A stretch of 64,000 nucleotides of DNA from Lithobates sylvaticus (Eukaryota > Chordata > Amphibia > Anura > Ranidae): NCBI GenBank assembly GCA_028564925.1, contig CM053027.1:243189649-243253648 (forward strand), read 5' to 3'. The stretch's first letter is position 1. Every line of letters begins with the position of its first letter. The notes under the pieces are model-generated. The model was not told where the DNA came from. It saw only the letters and a program-made list of their open reading frames with translations, and searched no databases. The position numbers and the translations under genes are program-made. Positions 11,306-23,860 of this stretch are shown one piece after another.

Positions 11306-14300
11306 TTATGTAGAAGCAAATTTTGCGATCCATAAATTCCACATTTCGTCAAACTTAGTGCATTTAAGCGAGTTTATTGCCAAAAGGCGTTCAAACGTGT
11401 GATTTTGGTGAACTTTCCTGGTGACATCAGTGATATTAACAGTTGGAACAGTTTTCCAATGTTGTAAAATCAAAGATCTAGTAGTCAATAATATGTGGGA
11501 CACCACATGTCTCATATAGTATGGAAATGTTTCTAACCCTATCAGCAGTATAGCCATTGTTGGGGTAGGGGGTGTAATTATACCTGTTAGGGAAGATATA
11601 AGTGTGAAGGTTTGGTTCCATAAACTGGTGATGCTTGGGCATTCCCAGAGGAGGTGGAAAATATGCCCTTTGTGACCGCAATTTCTCCAACATAGCGGAG
11701 AGGTATCTGGAAACATTTTGGCTAACCTGCAGGGGGTGTATTGCCAGCGATTAATTATTTTAAGTGATGTTTCCCAATGGCTGATACAATGAGAGGATTT
11801 TTGTATAACGTTAAAAGCGAATAGCCATTGGTCATTGGTAATCGTAGTTCCCATGTCGGTGTCCCATTTCTTGTGTGCAGCTGATTTGACGAATACTCTT
11901 TTATTGTTTAAAAGGTTGTAGTATAGTGATATACCCTTGGTCCCCTGTGGACCTTTGGTGATATGTTGCCACACTAAGGTGGGTAAAGACAATGTACAAA
12001 TTGGATTGTCCTTCATAAAGTGTGCTACTCGCAAGCATGTGAACAGCATATGATTAGGCATTTTGTATTTGGTCATCAGATCTGTGGCTGACATTGGGTT
12101 AGAAATGTGGAGTAAATCCTCAACGTTAGATAACCCAAGGGAGGGGAACCTTTTCAGAGATAGCATAGGGATGTTAGCTTCTATAATACTCAGTGGGAGG
12201 CTATTGGTTATAACTATGCTGTTGCCCATCGGTCGGGAGTGTAAATATCTCCAGGCTCGTAATGATACGGCAATAGTGGGTGGCAATTTCCGCAAGTTCC
12301 AAGGTAACCATTTGTCTCCCAGTAGTACCGTACGCAAGTCAGGTATTGGGGCCAGAGAAGTCTCTACGTCTACCAATAAAGGTCCGTCGTCTGAAGGGGT
12401 CCAGTGCTTAAGTTGGTCGAGTCTGGTAGCCCAGAAATAATCTTGTATGTCCACAAGACCTGCACCTCCTACTGATTTATGGGGTAGTAGGTTGGTCCGT
12501 GAGCACCTGGCTTTCTTACCCCCCCATAATAGTCGCCATTGAAGACTAGATAGAGATGTCAGGTAGGCTTTCGGGATGTCAAGTGGGAGAGCTCTGAATA
12601 CGTATAGAATTTGTGGGAGAATGAGCATTTTATATGCCGCTAGTCTACCAAGCCAGGACAGTTCTTTTTTGGCAATGTTGTCGATTTGAGGTCCTATCTT
12701 AGATAGGAGGGGTTTCATATTAGTTTCAACCATTGTTGTAACGTTACCAGTCAGGGTGATACCTAGGTATGGGAGACCTTTGTCTGTCCACGTGTAAGGG
12801 AGGTCCTGTCGTAGTCTAAGACAGTCTCTGGATGAGAGGCCCATATTCAGGATGAGGGATTTGGAAAAGTTCCCTTTATAGTAGGAAACATCCCCAAAGG
12901 TTTTTAGTATGTCGTGAACTAGAGGGAGTGAGGAAAGAGGTCGAGTCAGCATTAAGATCACATCGTCAGCAAATAAGTTAATAACATGGGATTTAGAGCC
13001 TATCTGGAAGCCAGCGATATCCTTATGAGATCTAATGGTCTCCACCAGAGGTTCAATCATAAGATTGAATATCGTCGGGGACAGTGGACAACCCTGGCGG
13101 GTACCATTGGTAATACAAAACGGATTGGACAGCATGCTGGATGTATATACCTGTGCCGACGGGCAAGAATACAATACTAGTACTTTATTTAATATAGTAC
13201 CACAGAAACCAAATTTAGTTAAAGTCATAGACATATATTCCAATGCACCCTGTCAAATGCCTTCTCTGCGTCTATGGAAAGCAGCAGAGAAGGTGTTTGA
13301 GTACGTTCAACATGATGAATAATATTAATGATTCTTCTTGTAGCATCTGAGGTTTGTCTCCCCTTCACAAAGCCCATCTGGTCGCATTGTATGAGGGACG
13401 GTATGAAGACAGATAAGCGTTTGGCGATAAGTTTAGCATATATATCTTAATGTCCGTATTCAACAAGGAAATTGGACGGAAATTAGATGGAGTAGTGGGA
13501 TCCTTACCTGGTTTAGGTAGCGTGACTACATAAGCCCTTAGCATTTCTGGGGGAAAGGATGCTGAGTCAGCTGCTTTGGCAAAGACTGATTGTAAGTGTG
13601 GTGAGAGGTGAGCTTGGAAGATTTTAAAATATTCATTGGAGAACCCATCTGGTAAAGGTGACTTACCAGTAGGTAATGTGGCTATAGTGGTAGCTATTTC
13701 GGATGCAGTGAATGGTGAGTTCAGGGAGGATAATTGATCCTCCGTCAAAGAGGGTAAATTCAGTTTTTTGAGGAAGTTGTGTATGTTTTCTGGCGTGGGT
13801 TGAGATGTGGAGGAGTCGTCTTTGATGTTGTATAAACTACTGTAGTAGTCAGCAAATTGGTTGGCGATATCTTGTGGGTTAATAATTTTGTGTTTGAGAG
13901 TGGGATGGAGCAAGTGGGAAATTTTCGTTTTCACACGTGCAGCTTTAAGTCTATTTGCCAGGTATTTGCCAGCTTTATTGGCATTGGCATATGACGTCAA
14001 TTTTAGGTGTCTGAGGTGGTAGTCGTATTGTTGGGATAGCAGTGCCCTAAGTTTCTCTCTACAGTGGGAAACCTGATGGGTAAGAGTGGTAGTCGGTGCG
14101 CTATTGTTTTGTTCCTCCAGAGAATGCAATTCCTGTAGGATAGCAGTAATCTGTGCTGTTTTACGCTTCTTTTCTCTGGCTCCTAATTGAATCAAAATGC
14201 CCCTCATGTATGCCTTATGGGCATTCCAAAGGGTGAATGTGTCACTGACAGAGTTGGAATTAGTAAGGAAGAATTCCTTTATCCGATTGGAGATCTCTGT

Positions 14301-15055
14301 GGAGGTGCATGGGTCCTGCATTAATCGTACATTGCTACGCCAGATGGGCGGGGAAGAGGAGACAACCTGATCGTTAACAGTAATGGTTATGGCAGCGTGG
14401 TTGGACCACGTGATGTCATGGACGTGTGCTGAGAAGACCTTTTTCAGCAACCATTTGTCCGATAGGAACAAGTGAGTAAGAACAGTGTCTGTGCGAAAAA
14501 AAGGTGTAGTCTCTTGCATTTGCATTCAGGCAGCGCCAGATATCAAATAGTTCTGGATTGTGCAGCAGTTTACTCAGATATGAGGATCTATTAGCCTTGT
14601 GAGCGGAGGTATCGAGTTTTGGATCAACTATAAGGTTAAAGTCACCACATAGGAGTATGCTGCCATAGGGTTGGTTCTGGACTTTTTTCAGTAATTTGCT
14701 GAGAAATGGATTTGGCAAGAGTTCGGTGCATACAGGCTAACCAGGGTGTACGGCAAGGAGTTGATGTCGCCTTTAAGAATGATGTATCTGCCATTCGGAT
14801 CGAGGATGGTTTCTTTGTGTTGGAAGGAGAGGGTGTTCCTTAAAGCTAGGAGGACGCCACCTTTTTTATGACCAGGTGTGTTTGCTAGGAACACGTGTGG
14901 GTAGTCCCACATTTGGGGGTTTTGGAGTCCTGGAAGTGCGTTTCCTGGACGCACAGGATGTCTGCCTTGTGTTTTTTGGCTTCCGCCCACATGGACATCC
15001 GTTTGACAGGGTGGTTTAAGCCTTGTGCATTGATGGATAGACAGTTAATAGGCAT
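11306..15055 (-). pseudogene. L1/Tx1 ORF2 (endonuclease and reverse transcriptase), frameshifted
   Basis: The endonuclease starts at 15,055 with MPINCLSINAQGLNHPVKR and ADILCVQETHF, shifts frame near 14,900 to GGVLLALRNTL and GRYIILKG, then ILLCGDFNLIVDPKLD (GDFN). HLFLSDKWLL and TWSNHAAITITV (SDHA position, here SNHA) close it near 14,390. The RT has VVTLPKPGKDP, NFRPISLLNTDIKI, GTRQGCPLSPTIFNL and FADDVILML (catalytic FADD), the last two within an open 645-aa stretch at 13,243-11,306. The tail carries a C-X3-C-X7-H-X4-C knuckle (CWRNCGHKGHIFHLLWEC). About four frame breaks separate intact blocks; short gaps near 13,300 and 14,500 carry them. Confidence 0.9.
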
Positions 15056-15389
15056 GTGTTAGTTCAGAGAGAGTTTGCTGGGTCATGTGGTGCACATACT
15101 CACTGCGACCATGTATATCGGTAGGATGACGCGTGTCGGTATCAGGTTTGTTCAAAGCTGGTTGGTAGTTCCGTGCTGGTTGAAGTGCTTCAAGAATAAA
15201 ACTTAAAAAATAAAAACAACAAAGATAGAACAGAGTTAATAGTAAGTGAATACTAATCTCAATAAGAAAGGGATCCATAAACTGATCCATGTGCAGGCAA
15301 ACTGCTGCTATTGTGAGAGGAGAAGACAGGGAACACAACATAGTACCCCTGTGTCCGGAGAGAACTAAATGATGTGATTCGAGTAATTT

Positions 15390-16598
15390 TTATTCGTGAC
15401 CACCCGTGTCCTTTTTGGAGGAGCGTTTGCGGGAAACCACTTGCCATTCCTCAGGCATTGGAGTTGGTGATGGCATGGGCTGATAGGTGGATGGGGGTAC
15501 ATGCTCGGGTAAGATACCCCATTGGCGGAGTGCTGCCAAACCTTCCTCCAGTGTGGAGATCAGTATTGAGGTGCCATTGTGGGTGACCGAGAGCTTGGCG
15601 GGGTATTTCCACTTGTGGATAATGTTGTGGTTCCTCAGAGCTTTAGTGATCGTCGCCAGATTGCGACGTTGTTGGAGCGTATGCCTGGAGAGGTCTGGTA
15701 GCAATTGTAAGTCAGCATACTGTGGATGTTTGCTGTCAGCCCTGCGCGATACCATTAGTATTTGCTCTTTAATATGGTAGTAGTGGACTCTGAGGAGAAC
15801 GTCTCTGGGAGTGTTGTCAGGGAGGAATGCCGGTTTGGGGATACGGTGTATGCGGTCCACTATGAGGTCCTGAGGTGACAATGACGGCAGTAGGGTGGAG
15901 AACATAGCTTGGGCGTATGGCAGCAATTGCGGAGCAAGTACAGATTCAGGGATCCCCCTAATCTTTATGTTGTTCCTCCTGGAACGGTCTTCCAAATCTG
16001 CGACTTTGTTTTTTAACCATGCGATTTCATCGCTATGATTGCTATGGGCATCCACCATTGTGTTGAATGATGAGGTAACTTTACTGATGCTGTGTTCAAC
16101 ATGGTCTATTCTGTCACCCAGGGCCTGCACTTCCCTGTGGCAGTGATTGATCTCAGCAGTCATGTCAGCATGAAGAGATGCTTTCAGGGACAGCAGCATG
16201 TCCTTGAGGACAGTGTCAGAAACCGGTCTGTCTGAGGTAGGGAAAGCAGCAATGGGGTCATGTGTGGGATGCTCTCTGTGTTCCCCCACTGTAGTGGATC
16301 TGCTTACCTCCATTGCAGGGTCAGTCAGCAGTGGCCTCTCAGGGGATGCAGTCCTCTGTTTTTGTTTTGCTGGGCTTCTGGTGGAAGGACTGGATGCTCC
16401 AGATGAGGATCCGCTTTGTGAATTAGCTCCAGATAGATGATTAGGGAGTCCGGAACGGCCGTTAGAAGACCCGGCCCGCTGCTTCGTCGTTTTGCCTGAG
16501 GCGCCGGCGCCATTTTGTGGAGGCCCGCGCGCCTTAAAGAATTCCTGCAGCTTCTGCGGATGCTGTGGAGTTTTCCGATGGCGGGCCATGTCAGCCAA
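15390..16598 (-). CDS. L1/Tx1 ORF1 protein, intact (402 aa)
   Basis: This is the RNA-binding chaperone of the LINE, which packages the element RNA into particles. Residues 1-110 are basic and S/P/G-rich. About 125-215 form a coiled coil with heptad spacing (HREVQALGDRIDHVEHSISK and DEIAWLKNKVADLEDRSRRN). Residues ~216-300 are the RRM-like core, opening NNIKIRGIPES and including IVDRIHRIPKP and PRDVLLRVHYY, typical of L1 ORF1. Residues 300-365 are the C-terminal domain. The start MADMARHRKTPQ is the first Met in the open frame. It is uninterrupted, unlike ORF2. The second Tx1 copy at 56,750-57,301 has the same block with IIDRIHRIAK. Confidence 0.9.
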   Translation of the reverse strand: MADMARHRKTPQHPQKLQEFFKARGPPQNGAGASGKTTKQRAGSSNGRSGLPNHLSGANSQSGSSSGASSPSTRSPAKQKQRTASPERPLLTDPAMEVSRSTTVGEHREHPTHDPIAAFPTSDRPVSDTVLKDMLLSLKASLHADMTAEINHCHREVQALGDRIDHVEHSISKVTSSFNTMVDAHSNHSDEIAWLKNKVADLEDRSRRNNIKIRGIPESVLAPQLLPYAQAMFSTLLPSLSPQDLIVDRIHRIPKPAFLPDNTPRDVLLRVHYYHIKEQILMVSRRADSKHPQYADLQLLPDLSRHTLQQRRNLATITKALRNHNIIHKWKYPAKLSVTHNGTSILISTLEEGLAALRQWGILPEHVPPSTYQPMPSPTPMPEEWQVVSRKRSSKKDTGGHE

Positions 16599-16655
16599 GT
16601 CAGCGGGGGTCTGGGGTGCCGATGAGGTCTTTTGGGCCGTGGGTGGTGGGGTATG

Positions 16656-18140
16656 TCACTTTGGTCACAATAGATGTAGAATCTTTATATTGTTCAATCC
16701 CACATGGGAAGGGTCTCCTTTCCATTAAGGACGTTTTGAATAGGAATCCCCACTATGATTAATACATTTATTTTGGGTGGTTTGGACCACATTTTGAACA
16801 ATAATTATTTCTCCTTTGACGGCTCCCACTACCTCCAGGTACAAGGCGTAGCGATGGGGACATGTTGTGCCCCATCCTACGCCAATTTGTACCTGGGGGA
16901 GTGGGAGAGGTCACTCTCCAGCGACAAGGACCTTGTCGAGTACCTGAGCCATGTCATAACGTGGCTCAGGTACATCGACAACATCTTCGTCGTCTGGAGA
17001 GGTTCGGAGGTAACCCTCATGCAATTTTTTGATCATTTGAATATTAACAATTATAACTTGAAATTTGCAATGAATTTTGATGCAAAGTCCGTGACTTTTT
17101 TGGATGTGAAAGTTGAATATGATCTTTCAGGAAATTTAACAAGTAGTCTCTAGAGAGCACAGCACAGCAGGTAACACAGTGTTACATGCAGACAGCTTAC
17201 ATCCCCTTCCCTTGAAGAATTAAATCCCATATGGACAATACCTCCGCTTGCGGAGGAACTGTTCCAATGAGAATTTATTCAAAATAGAAGCAGGCAATCT
17301 TCAAACTCGGCTGCTAGAGAGAGGCTATAGCCGCTGCTGTTTACGCAGGACATATAACCGTACAATCCATCAGGCCAGAAAAACTTTACTCTTCATGACA
17401 AACTTTATAAAAAGCAAAAAGGCTGAAGTGATCCGTATTATCATGCAGTATTCCACACAACACAAACAGGATAGACCAATGTTTTTTTATGATGCTATGT
17501 ATCAGATATGTAACAGATGATGATGTGGTAAAGCAATTTGTATTGAGTTGAGTTGAACAGAGAATATTCCAGATCACATAAAAAACATTGTACAGTGTTT
17601 GGCACATTTCCATGTGCACATTGTGCCCACTGTATATTATTAAGAAGAGAACATTTTTTTACATTACCAGATGGACAGGTCTTTAGACCAAAACATTTTG
17701 TAAACTGTCAGACCAGTGGGGTCATCTACCTGATGACCGGTGAATGCAGCGCAAAACAATGTAGGGAAGACCAAGCAGAGATTCTGGTGTAGGACCTCCA
17801 AGCATGCTTATAGCATGGAGATAGGGAACATCTATCTCCCCCTTGGGAGACACCTGGTCATGCAACATGATTATAAAATCCCAAAAATTTCCTTTGCTGC
17901 ATTAGATCGGGTACACATTCCCAATCATGGTGGCGATTGGAACAAAAAACTGTTACAGATTGAACAAAAATGGATATACCAATTGAAGGCCAATATGTAT
18001 CCAGGTTTAAACAAATCTGTTTCTTTTGTACCTTTTCTGAGGGGATACAGTTCGGGTAAAACCAGCTAGGTAAAGAGAGTACGGGTAGGAGGACCATGTA
18101 ATGAAGAAAGGAAGGAATAGGCGATTGTCCCTTCTCCATA
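16656..18140 (+). pseudogene. Penelope-like element 2, RT palm and GIY-YIG endonuclease
   Basis: The element resumes with VTLVTIDVESLYCSIPHGKG (DV.SLYTSIPH), then VQGVAMGTCCAPSYANLYLG and RYIDNIFVVW at 16,755-17,153; the catalytic box reads YIDN instead of YIDD. SVTFLDVKV is the following thumb-region motif. Downstream, 17,553-17,792 has H-C-A-H-C and CQTSGVIYLMTGE, the zinc-binding lead-in and GIY-YIG start, and 17,740-18,069 gives IPKISFAALDRV and LLQIEQKWIYQLKAN, the domain end. About four frame breaks. The 70 bp after 18,069 look like 3' UTR. Confidence 0.88.
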
Positions 18141-18238
18141 TGATTCAATATAATAACCAATAAATTGGTAATATTTGGATTGTTTTGATCTGTCTGCATT
18201 CCTCTAAGTAGCCTAAAAGGTTTTGTTTTTGCTTTATA

Positions 18239-20092
18239 TTAGCAATAATGTAAATATGTTCTAAAATGTCCAAATGTAAATATATTTGGGGTCAGTACCC
18301 GTTGATACTCTCTCACCCATACTGAGCCTCTTAGAAAAAAAATGTACACTATGGATACACAATTGTTTAAACGTCCACCAACCCTTAAAATACCATCATT
18401 GTCAATGAATGGATTCAGGTTTGCAATTGGACTGTTTTTTGCAATATCCCTCTTGTCACGGATACATTTAATTTCTGAGCCAAAGACACTCTGTTGTACA
18501 CTGCATATTATGATCAGTTCACCTTCAGTAATATCTTTTGTAAAAAGAAGCTTTTGGCACACGTGCCAACCTTGACAGTGAGCATCTGTGGTCTTTGTGT
18601 GGAAGCACCTTGCGATAGTGCATACAAGCCTTCTCCAATTGGAGAAACTTTCAAAGTGTTGACAGTCCAAGATGAGTCTTTGTTCAGTTCTGGTTAAGAG
18701 GGTTTTGACTTCAGGACAAATATCTGGATCCTTGTCAGGTTTTAGAAGACTGAAGACATCAACTGTGGTTTCTTCTGGATGATCCAGCAGTAATTCAGGC
18801 CCTGTTAACCAAGAAGAAATTGCAAAGACACTTGCAGACACTGGCCTGGTGGCATGATCTGCATGGTTAATTTCAGATAATAATTTCATAATGCCATTGT
18901 TCAGGTTTAGATGTTTTCCTGATTCTCTACACATGGTTGCTGACATAGACGTAGAAACGTTTAGTCTGGTTGTATATGTAGCCCAGAATAATTTTGCTGT
19001 CTGTGTAGAATCTGACGTCATCTATCTGAATGTCTATCTCACGCAGTATGAAATCTGCTATTTCTACAGCTAGCACAGTCCCACAACGTTCAAGCCTGGG
19101 AATCGTGTGTTCAGGTTTAGGCGCTAACTTAGCTTTCCCAAACAGAAACCCTATGTGGTTTTAGATTAGAAGACTCTCTTGCCTTGAGGTAAGTGACAGC
19201 TGCTATGGCCTCAGTAGATGCATCTGAGAAGATGTGAAGCTCTTTCCTCTGACTTGTGGCAAGGGAGGCGGAAGTGTAGCAGCGTGGTATATGGATTCCA
19301 TCTAAGGCATGTAGAGATTGTTTCCAGGACTCCCACTTTGAAAGCTGGGCTATTGGTGGTGGAGCTGGTTCGGCGTGATCGTTGTCAAAGATCCTTTTCA
19401 TAAAGTCGATGAAATGGTCCTTCATTTCAGGCCTGTTCTTTAGTGTTCGTTGAAGTGAGTTGGATGTGGTTAGAGCATGTTCACGATTGGTTGGGAGTTT
19501 AACCCTTGCAGTATGAAGAGGTTAAGGTGCAACCCAGCAGTTAGACTCATCCTGGAAGAACTCTTCGTCCATTATTTAGATGAACTCTGTCTTCGACTGA
19601 CAAGACTATTTTGTTGTCATCGCTTGTAGTACAAAACACTGTGGTACCTAGGTTGTCATCAGGTACTTGGATGATGTCAAGAGGCTTCTCTTATACTTCA
19701 TAATGGCAAGGGCACTGTTTGAAGTGGGATGCACGTCCATTTCCTAACATGTAAGTTTTGAAGGAGTGGATCTCGGATGACGTACGCATTCTATCCAAGA
19801 ATACATTGCCCACGATCACCCAGCCTAGATTGAGTTTTTGTGCGTAAGGGGCATAATGAGGTCCATTGCACTGCTTGCGTACTTTGTGTACTCTGAGACT
19901 GTCTCTTCCTAGCAAGATCAAGATTTCAGCATTCATGTCCATTGCAGGAATTTCATTAACAAGGTGCCTCAAGTGAGGATGGTGATATGCAGCCTCTGGA
20001 GTAGGAATTTCTTCCCTTTCGTCTGGTATCTGGTCACACTCGACTAATGTTGGTAAAGGTATGCCCTCTCCCTTATTGATATGAGAGACCAT
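18239..20092 (-). pseudogene. BEL/Pao pol remnants
   Basis: Recognisable segments on the minus strand are LLGRDSLRVHKVR and LNLGWVIVG (Pao protease-like region, near 19,900-19,830), ELHIFSDASTEAIAAVTYL (RNase H-like region, near 19,240-19,190) and DNDGILRVGGRL (segment ahead of integrase, near 18,410-18,370). Together these are diagnostic of the BEL/Pao superfamily rather than Ty3/gypsy. The region is fossil and shows several breaks. Confidence 0.82.
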
Positions 20093-20123
20093 TAACCCAT
20101 CGGCCCTTCTACCAAAGGTCTCT

Positions 20124-23100
20124 TCATAAGTGTCCCTCTATCCCAAAGATCTCAAAGAATTTAGGCGTAACCAGGGAACTGTTGCTCTGTTCATCTATAA
20201 TGGCATACATCCTAGTAGCTTTCTCAGGTTGACCCTTTGGGTATATCTTGACAAGGTATATCTTAGCGCAGCATTTGTGATCCAAGCCTTCTCCACAGAC
20301 TTCTGTGCATGAAGAAGAAAAGTTAGCTGTGGCTGGAGCATGACCTTGTTGCTCCCCGCCATGACTTGAGACAGGGCTAGGGGTAGGAGGCTGCTGTGAA
20401 TTGTCTGAGGGTGGGCCTGGATGCAGAGCTGTAACAGGTCTGTCGGTACTGCATTCTGTGCACTTGATGACAACTTTACAGCCTTTAGCAAAATGTCTAT
20501 AACAAGCACAGCACCTGTAGCATATTCCAAGTTTCTGAAGAATCTCCCTGCACTCTTGTAATGTTTTTGCCCTAAGCCCACAACATTTCTTTAGGGGGTG
20601 AGGCTTCTTGTGAATAGGGCACTGACAATTAGGGTCTTTATCTCTGTCACCCAAATCACTCTGGTGAGCAGGAGAGGATACGGGTGATGAGATATCTGTC
20701 CTTTTAACAGATATTGCTCTATTAAAATCTCTATGTTTAGCTGCTATGTTATCATACCTTTATGATGATGAAGCAGGCAAGTTGGGTTCCCTGAAGCTAA
20801 AGCTGGTATAGTTTCTCATTCAGGCTTGATCACTGATGAACCTGCAAAAATATGCGAATGGAGGAAAGGATACGTTATAGTCTCTTTTGTACCTTGAGCC
20901 CTGTTGTGCCCAATTCTCTTTCAGGCCATATGGCAGTTTAGACACCCCTGGATTGACACCATGAGCAGTGTCTAGGAAGCTTAGTCCAGGTAGACGTGGG
21001 TCTGTCTTTGCCAACTCCAGCTCCATGAGAGGATCACTCCACTCCAAGATTTTGGAGCTTGCGATAGTCTTTGTTCCCTATTTTTGGGAAGTTTTGTAGT
21101 TTCTTGAATAGAGCGCTTTCTATGACTTCAGAGCTACCATAGGCTTGCTCAAGTCTTGCCCATGCAGCAACAAGACCTGCCTCTGGGTGGTCAACATGCA
21201 CTGTTCTCAGTCTTTTAACACGATCTGCAGATTCTGGCCCCAGACACTTTTTTTTTTCAAAACTCTTTTAACAAAATCTGCAGATTCTGGCCCCAGACAC
21301 TTTTTTTCTATTTGTTTTCTTGCCAGGAACAATACCTCCCTTAAAAAGGTGTTATTATCTCTATTATCTCTCTCTTCCCTCAATATCCCCAACAAGCATA
21401 ATTCCATCGTAGCTATAAAAGGTTTATTCAGGACTCTTCCTATTTTCCTAGCTACTTGTTGCCAGTATTTTCCTATTTTACCACAGTACCACATTACATG
21501 AAGGAAGTCTGCTCCCCCCTGCCCGCATCTAGTACATCTTGGTTCAGTCATCCTCCCCATTTTATACAATCTATTTGGAGCCAAGTATGTCTGATGTATT
21601 ATATTCATCTGTATTATCCTATTATTCATTGCAGGGGATACCTTCCAGTGGGAATTACAGGCTTCATCCCATTCATGATCGCTCATGTCTGGGATAGCCT
21701 CCTGCCATTTATCCCTTATTTTCAGTGGTTCACCTTCTATTTTCTTCTGTAACAGGTGTGTGTAAATTTTTGCTATCAATCCCTTAGGTCCCTGTGATCT
21801 CAGGATCCCTATAAGGGGATATTTGGATATTTTTATTTCCTCTCTTCTAAACTGTGTCTGTAGCACCTGCCTCAGCTGGAGGTATCTGTAAAACTGTTTA
21901 CTCAGTAAATTATATTGTTTGCACAGGTTTTCATAGGTTAGTATTACATTTTTGTCATATAGCTGACCAAAAGTTGTTATCTTATTCTGCTTCCAAAATT
22001 TACTGTCCTCAAAGGCTTCCAGTTGTTCAAATTTTGGGTTGTTCCAAAGCGCAGTTTCTGTTGGGATTCCAACAAATCCCGTCAGTTTCTTAGCCTCTCT
22101 CCATACTGTCCTTGCCAATTTCAATAGGGGAATTTTTACTCCCACTCTCCTCAGGTCTTTTAGTTCTAATCCCGTCATTAAGTCATCTATTTGCATTTTA
22201 CTAAGGAGATATTCCTCTATCCTTGTTATTTTTTCCTGTCCTACCCATGATCTTAGATGTTTCAGTTGTCCTGCCAAATAGTATAAATATAAATCCGGGA
22301 GGGCCAGTCCAGCTTCTGTCTTTGGTCTTTGTAGTGAATTCTGCCTGCCATTGAAATTGGTAGGTTTATCCATATTTCCAATTTTCTCTTTACATATTCT
22401 GGCCCCAGACACTTTATGAGCAAATCAAGTTCCTCTTTGGTGGTAAGGTTGACATCAGCAATGGTAGCCATGAAGGCTGATCTCTAGGCTCTGTAGCTCT
22501 CTGGACAGTTGTCAAACCTTGAGAGGGTAGTGTTAATGAGCTCACGGCGTACCATATATATGGCAAAGTCATTCAAGTCTGGTCTCTCACTCTTCGGTGC
22601 TAAAGTAACTTGTGGAACCTCTCGGGTTTGAAAGTTCACTGGTGAAGTAGGGTGAGGTTTACCAGGATGAAATGATGTTGGAGGAGCGTTTAACGGTGGT
22701 GTAGTCCCTAAGGCTTGTGCTGGCTGTGGCTTGTCACTAGGAGTCACATTGTTGTCAGCAAGAGGTGATGCAGTTTGCTGCATAGATGCACTTGCGTTGT
22801 AAACTTGAAGAGGCTCAGGCATTTGGAGTTGAGAGGTCTCTGTGTTGAGAGTCAGAACAGTGTTGTTAGTAAGACGTACAGGAGATAACTCTGTATCATT
22901 GCAAACATTATGCTTTAGTACATATTCACTGGTGCGTTCAACTGGGTCTTGCAGTTCTGCTGGGATGGACCAGTCTGAGTTAGCACTTTCTCCCATTGCT
23001 TGTTCAAGGACTCTCAGCCTTGCCAGGGCAGCTGCTTCCTCCCTTTCCATTTGCAGAATCTTTAATTGGGAATCTAATTGGGAATCTTCCTCTGCTTGTT

Positions 23101-23860
23101 GTTTCTTTGCCTTTTGTGTTTCCATTTCTGCTTGTTGAGCTTTCATCTTTGCCTCTGTTTTTGCTTGTTGAGCTTTCATCTTTGCCTTTCATGTTTCAAT
23201 TACTGCTTCCTTTCTGTTAAAAGGAGCTTTGCACTTTTTTTGATTCCACATCAGCACGTCCCTCTTATCTTATCGCTTAATGTTGAATTTCTGGAGCGAG
23301 AGGATCTAGAAGAACGTGCAGTGTGCCTGGTTGATGTGGATCTGTGAGATCTGGTCTCCTGCAGTTGAGAAATGCAGAGTTCTGCCTTACGCTGGGCATT
23401 TTTCGCTAAGAGATCATTTTGTTGGTTTAGTTCATCAGCCCTGGTCAGTTCTGCTGAAGAGTCCTCTATATTACAATCCTGCAAGAAAGCTGTGTATTTT
23501 GCAAACAGCCGCTGGTAGCGTTCATACACGGCAGATAAGCGATCTATAGAGTCTCTTAGTTCAGCTGGTTGATCATTAGTCATCAAGTGTGACAAAACTG
23601 ACATGCAGTGTGAAGTTCTGTCCCATAAGTCTGACAGATTAATGGAGAACTCATCTCTAGTGGCTTCATAGTTTTCTCTGAGTTTCTGTGTAGGTTTTAT
23701 TGTACGTTTGGGTGTTACACTGTTCAGCAATATCTGCAGAATCTGCTCCCTGTACATCTGCGGGTTCAGAGGCATAATGAATCTGCGTTGGTTCAGCCAC
23801 AAAAGGGTGCTCAGAGTCTTGTCTAGACATTTTTTACGTTTTTGCAAGAAATGGTGCGGT
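20124..23860 (-). pseudogene. BEL/Pao gag remnants
   Basis: The N-terminal part (23,847-23,251) is helical and Q/R-rich; 23,179-22,484 opens with K/A/Q-rich coiled coil and continues into a P/T/Q-rich linker. The C-terminal part (20,654-20,124) carries paired Cys/His groups such as CQCPIHKKPHPLKKC and LGICYRCC, the zinc-finger region seen in BEL/Pao gags. A LINE fragment lies between the two parts. Fossil, with several breaks. Confidence 0.8.
21251..22395 (-). pseudogene. Tx1/L1 ORF2 C-terminal fragment inserted in BEL/Pao
   Basis: The minus strand is open for about 380 codons and encodes the C-terminal third of a Tx1/L1 ORF2, including KTEAGLALPDLYLYYLAGQL and a knuckle CTRCGQGGADFLHVMWYC (C-X2-C-X7-H-X4-C). 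A poly-T run at 21,248-21,257 marks the 3' tail. The 20-bp word ATTCTGGCCCCAGACACTTT lies at 21,231-21,250 and again at 22,396-22,415, a target-site duplication; an extra copy sits at 21,284-21,303. The fragment is 5' truncated, as usual for LINE insertions, and lacks internal stops, so it postdates much of the host element's decay. Confidence 0.88.

Larger units (their letters stand above)
11197..16655 (-). mobile_element. Nearly full-length Tx1/L1-type LINE
   Basis: A two-ORF non-LTR retrotransposon lies inside Penelope element 2. ORF1 is at 16,598-15,390 and ORF2 runs from 15,055 to 11,306, followed by about 100 bp of 3' sequence. The 5' leader before ORF1 is short (about 50 bp), so the 5' end may be slightly cut. 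I see no clean target-site duplication, and about 25 codons of the host Penelope RT between the two flanks are missing, which suggests a target deletion or decayed edges. ORF1 is intact and ORF2 has only a few frame breaks, so the copy is fairly young. Confidence 0.85.

Noticed and set aside
12063-12440. 125-aa plus-strand frame
   Set aside because: Antisense shadow of the Tx1 ORF2 open region.
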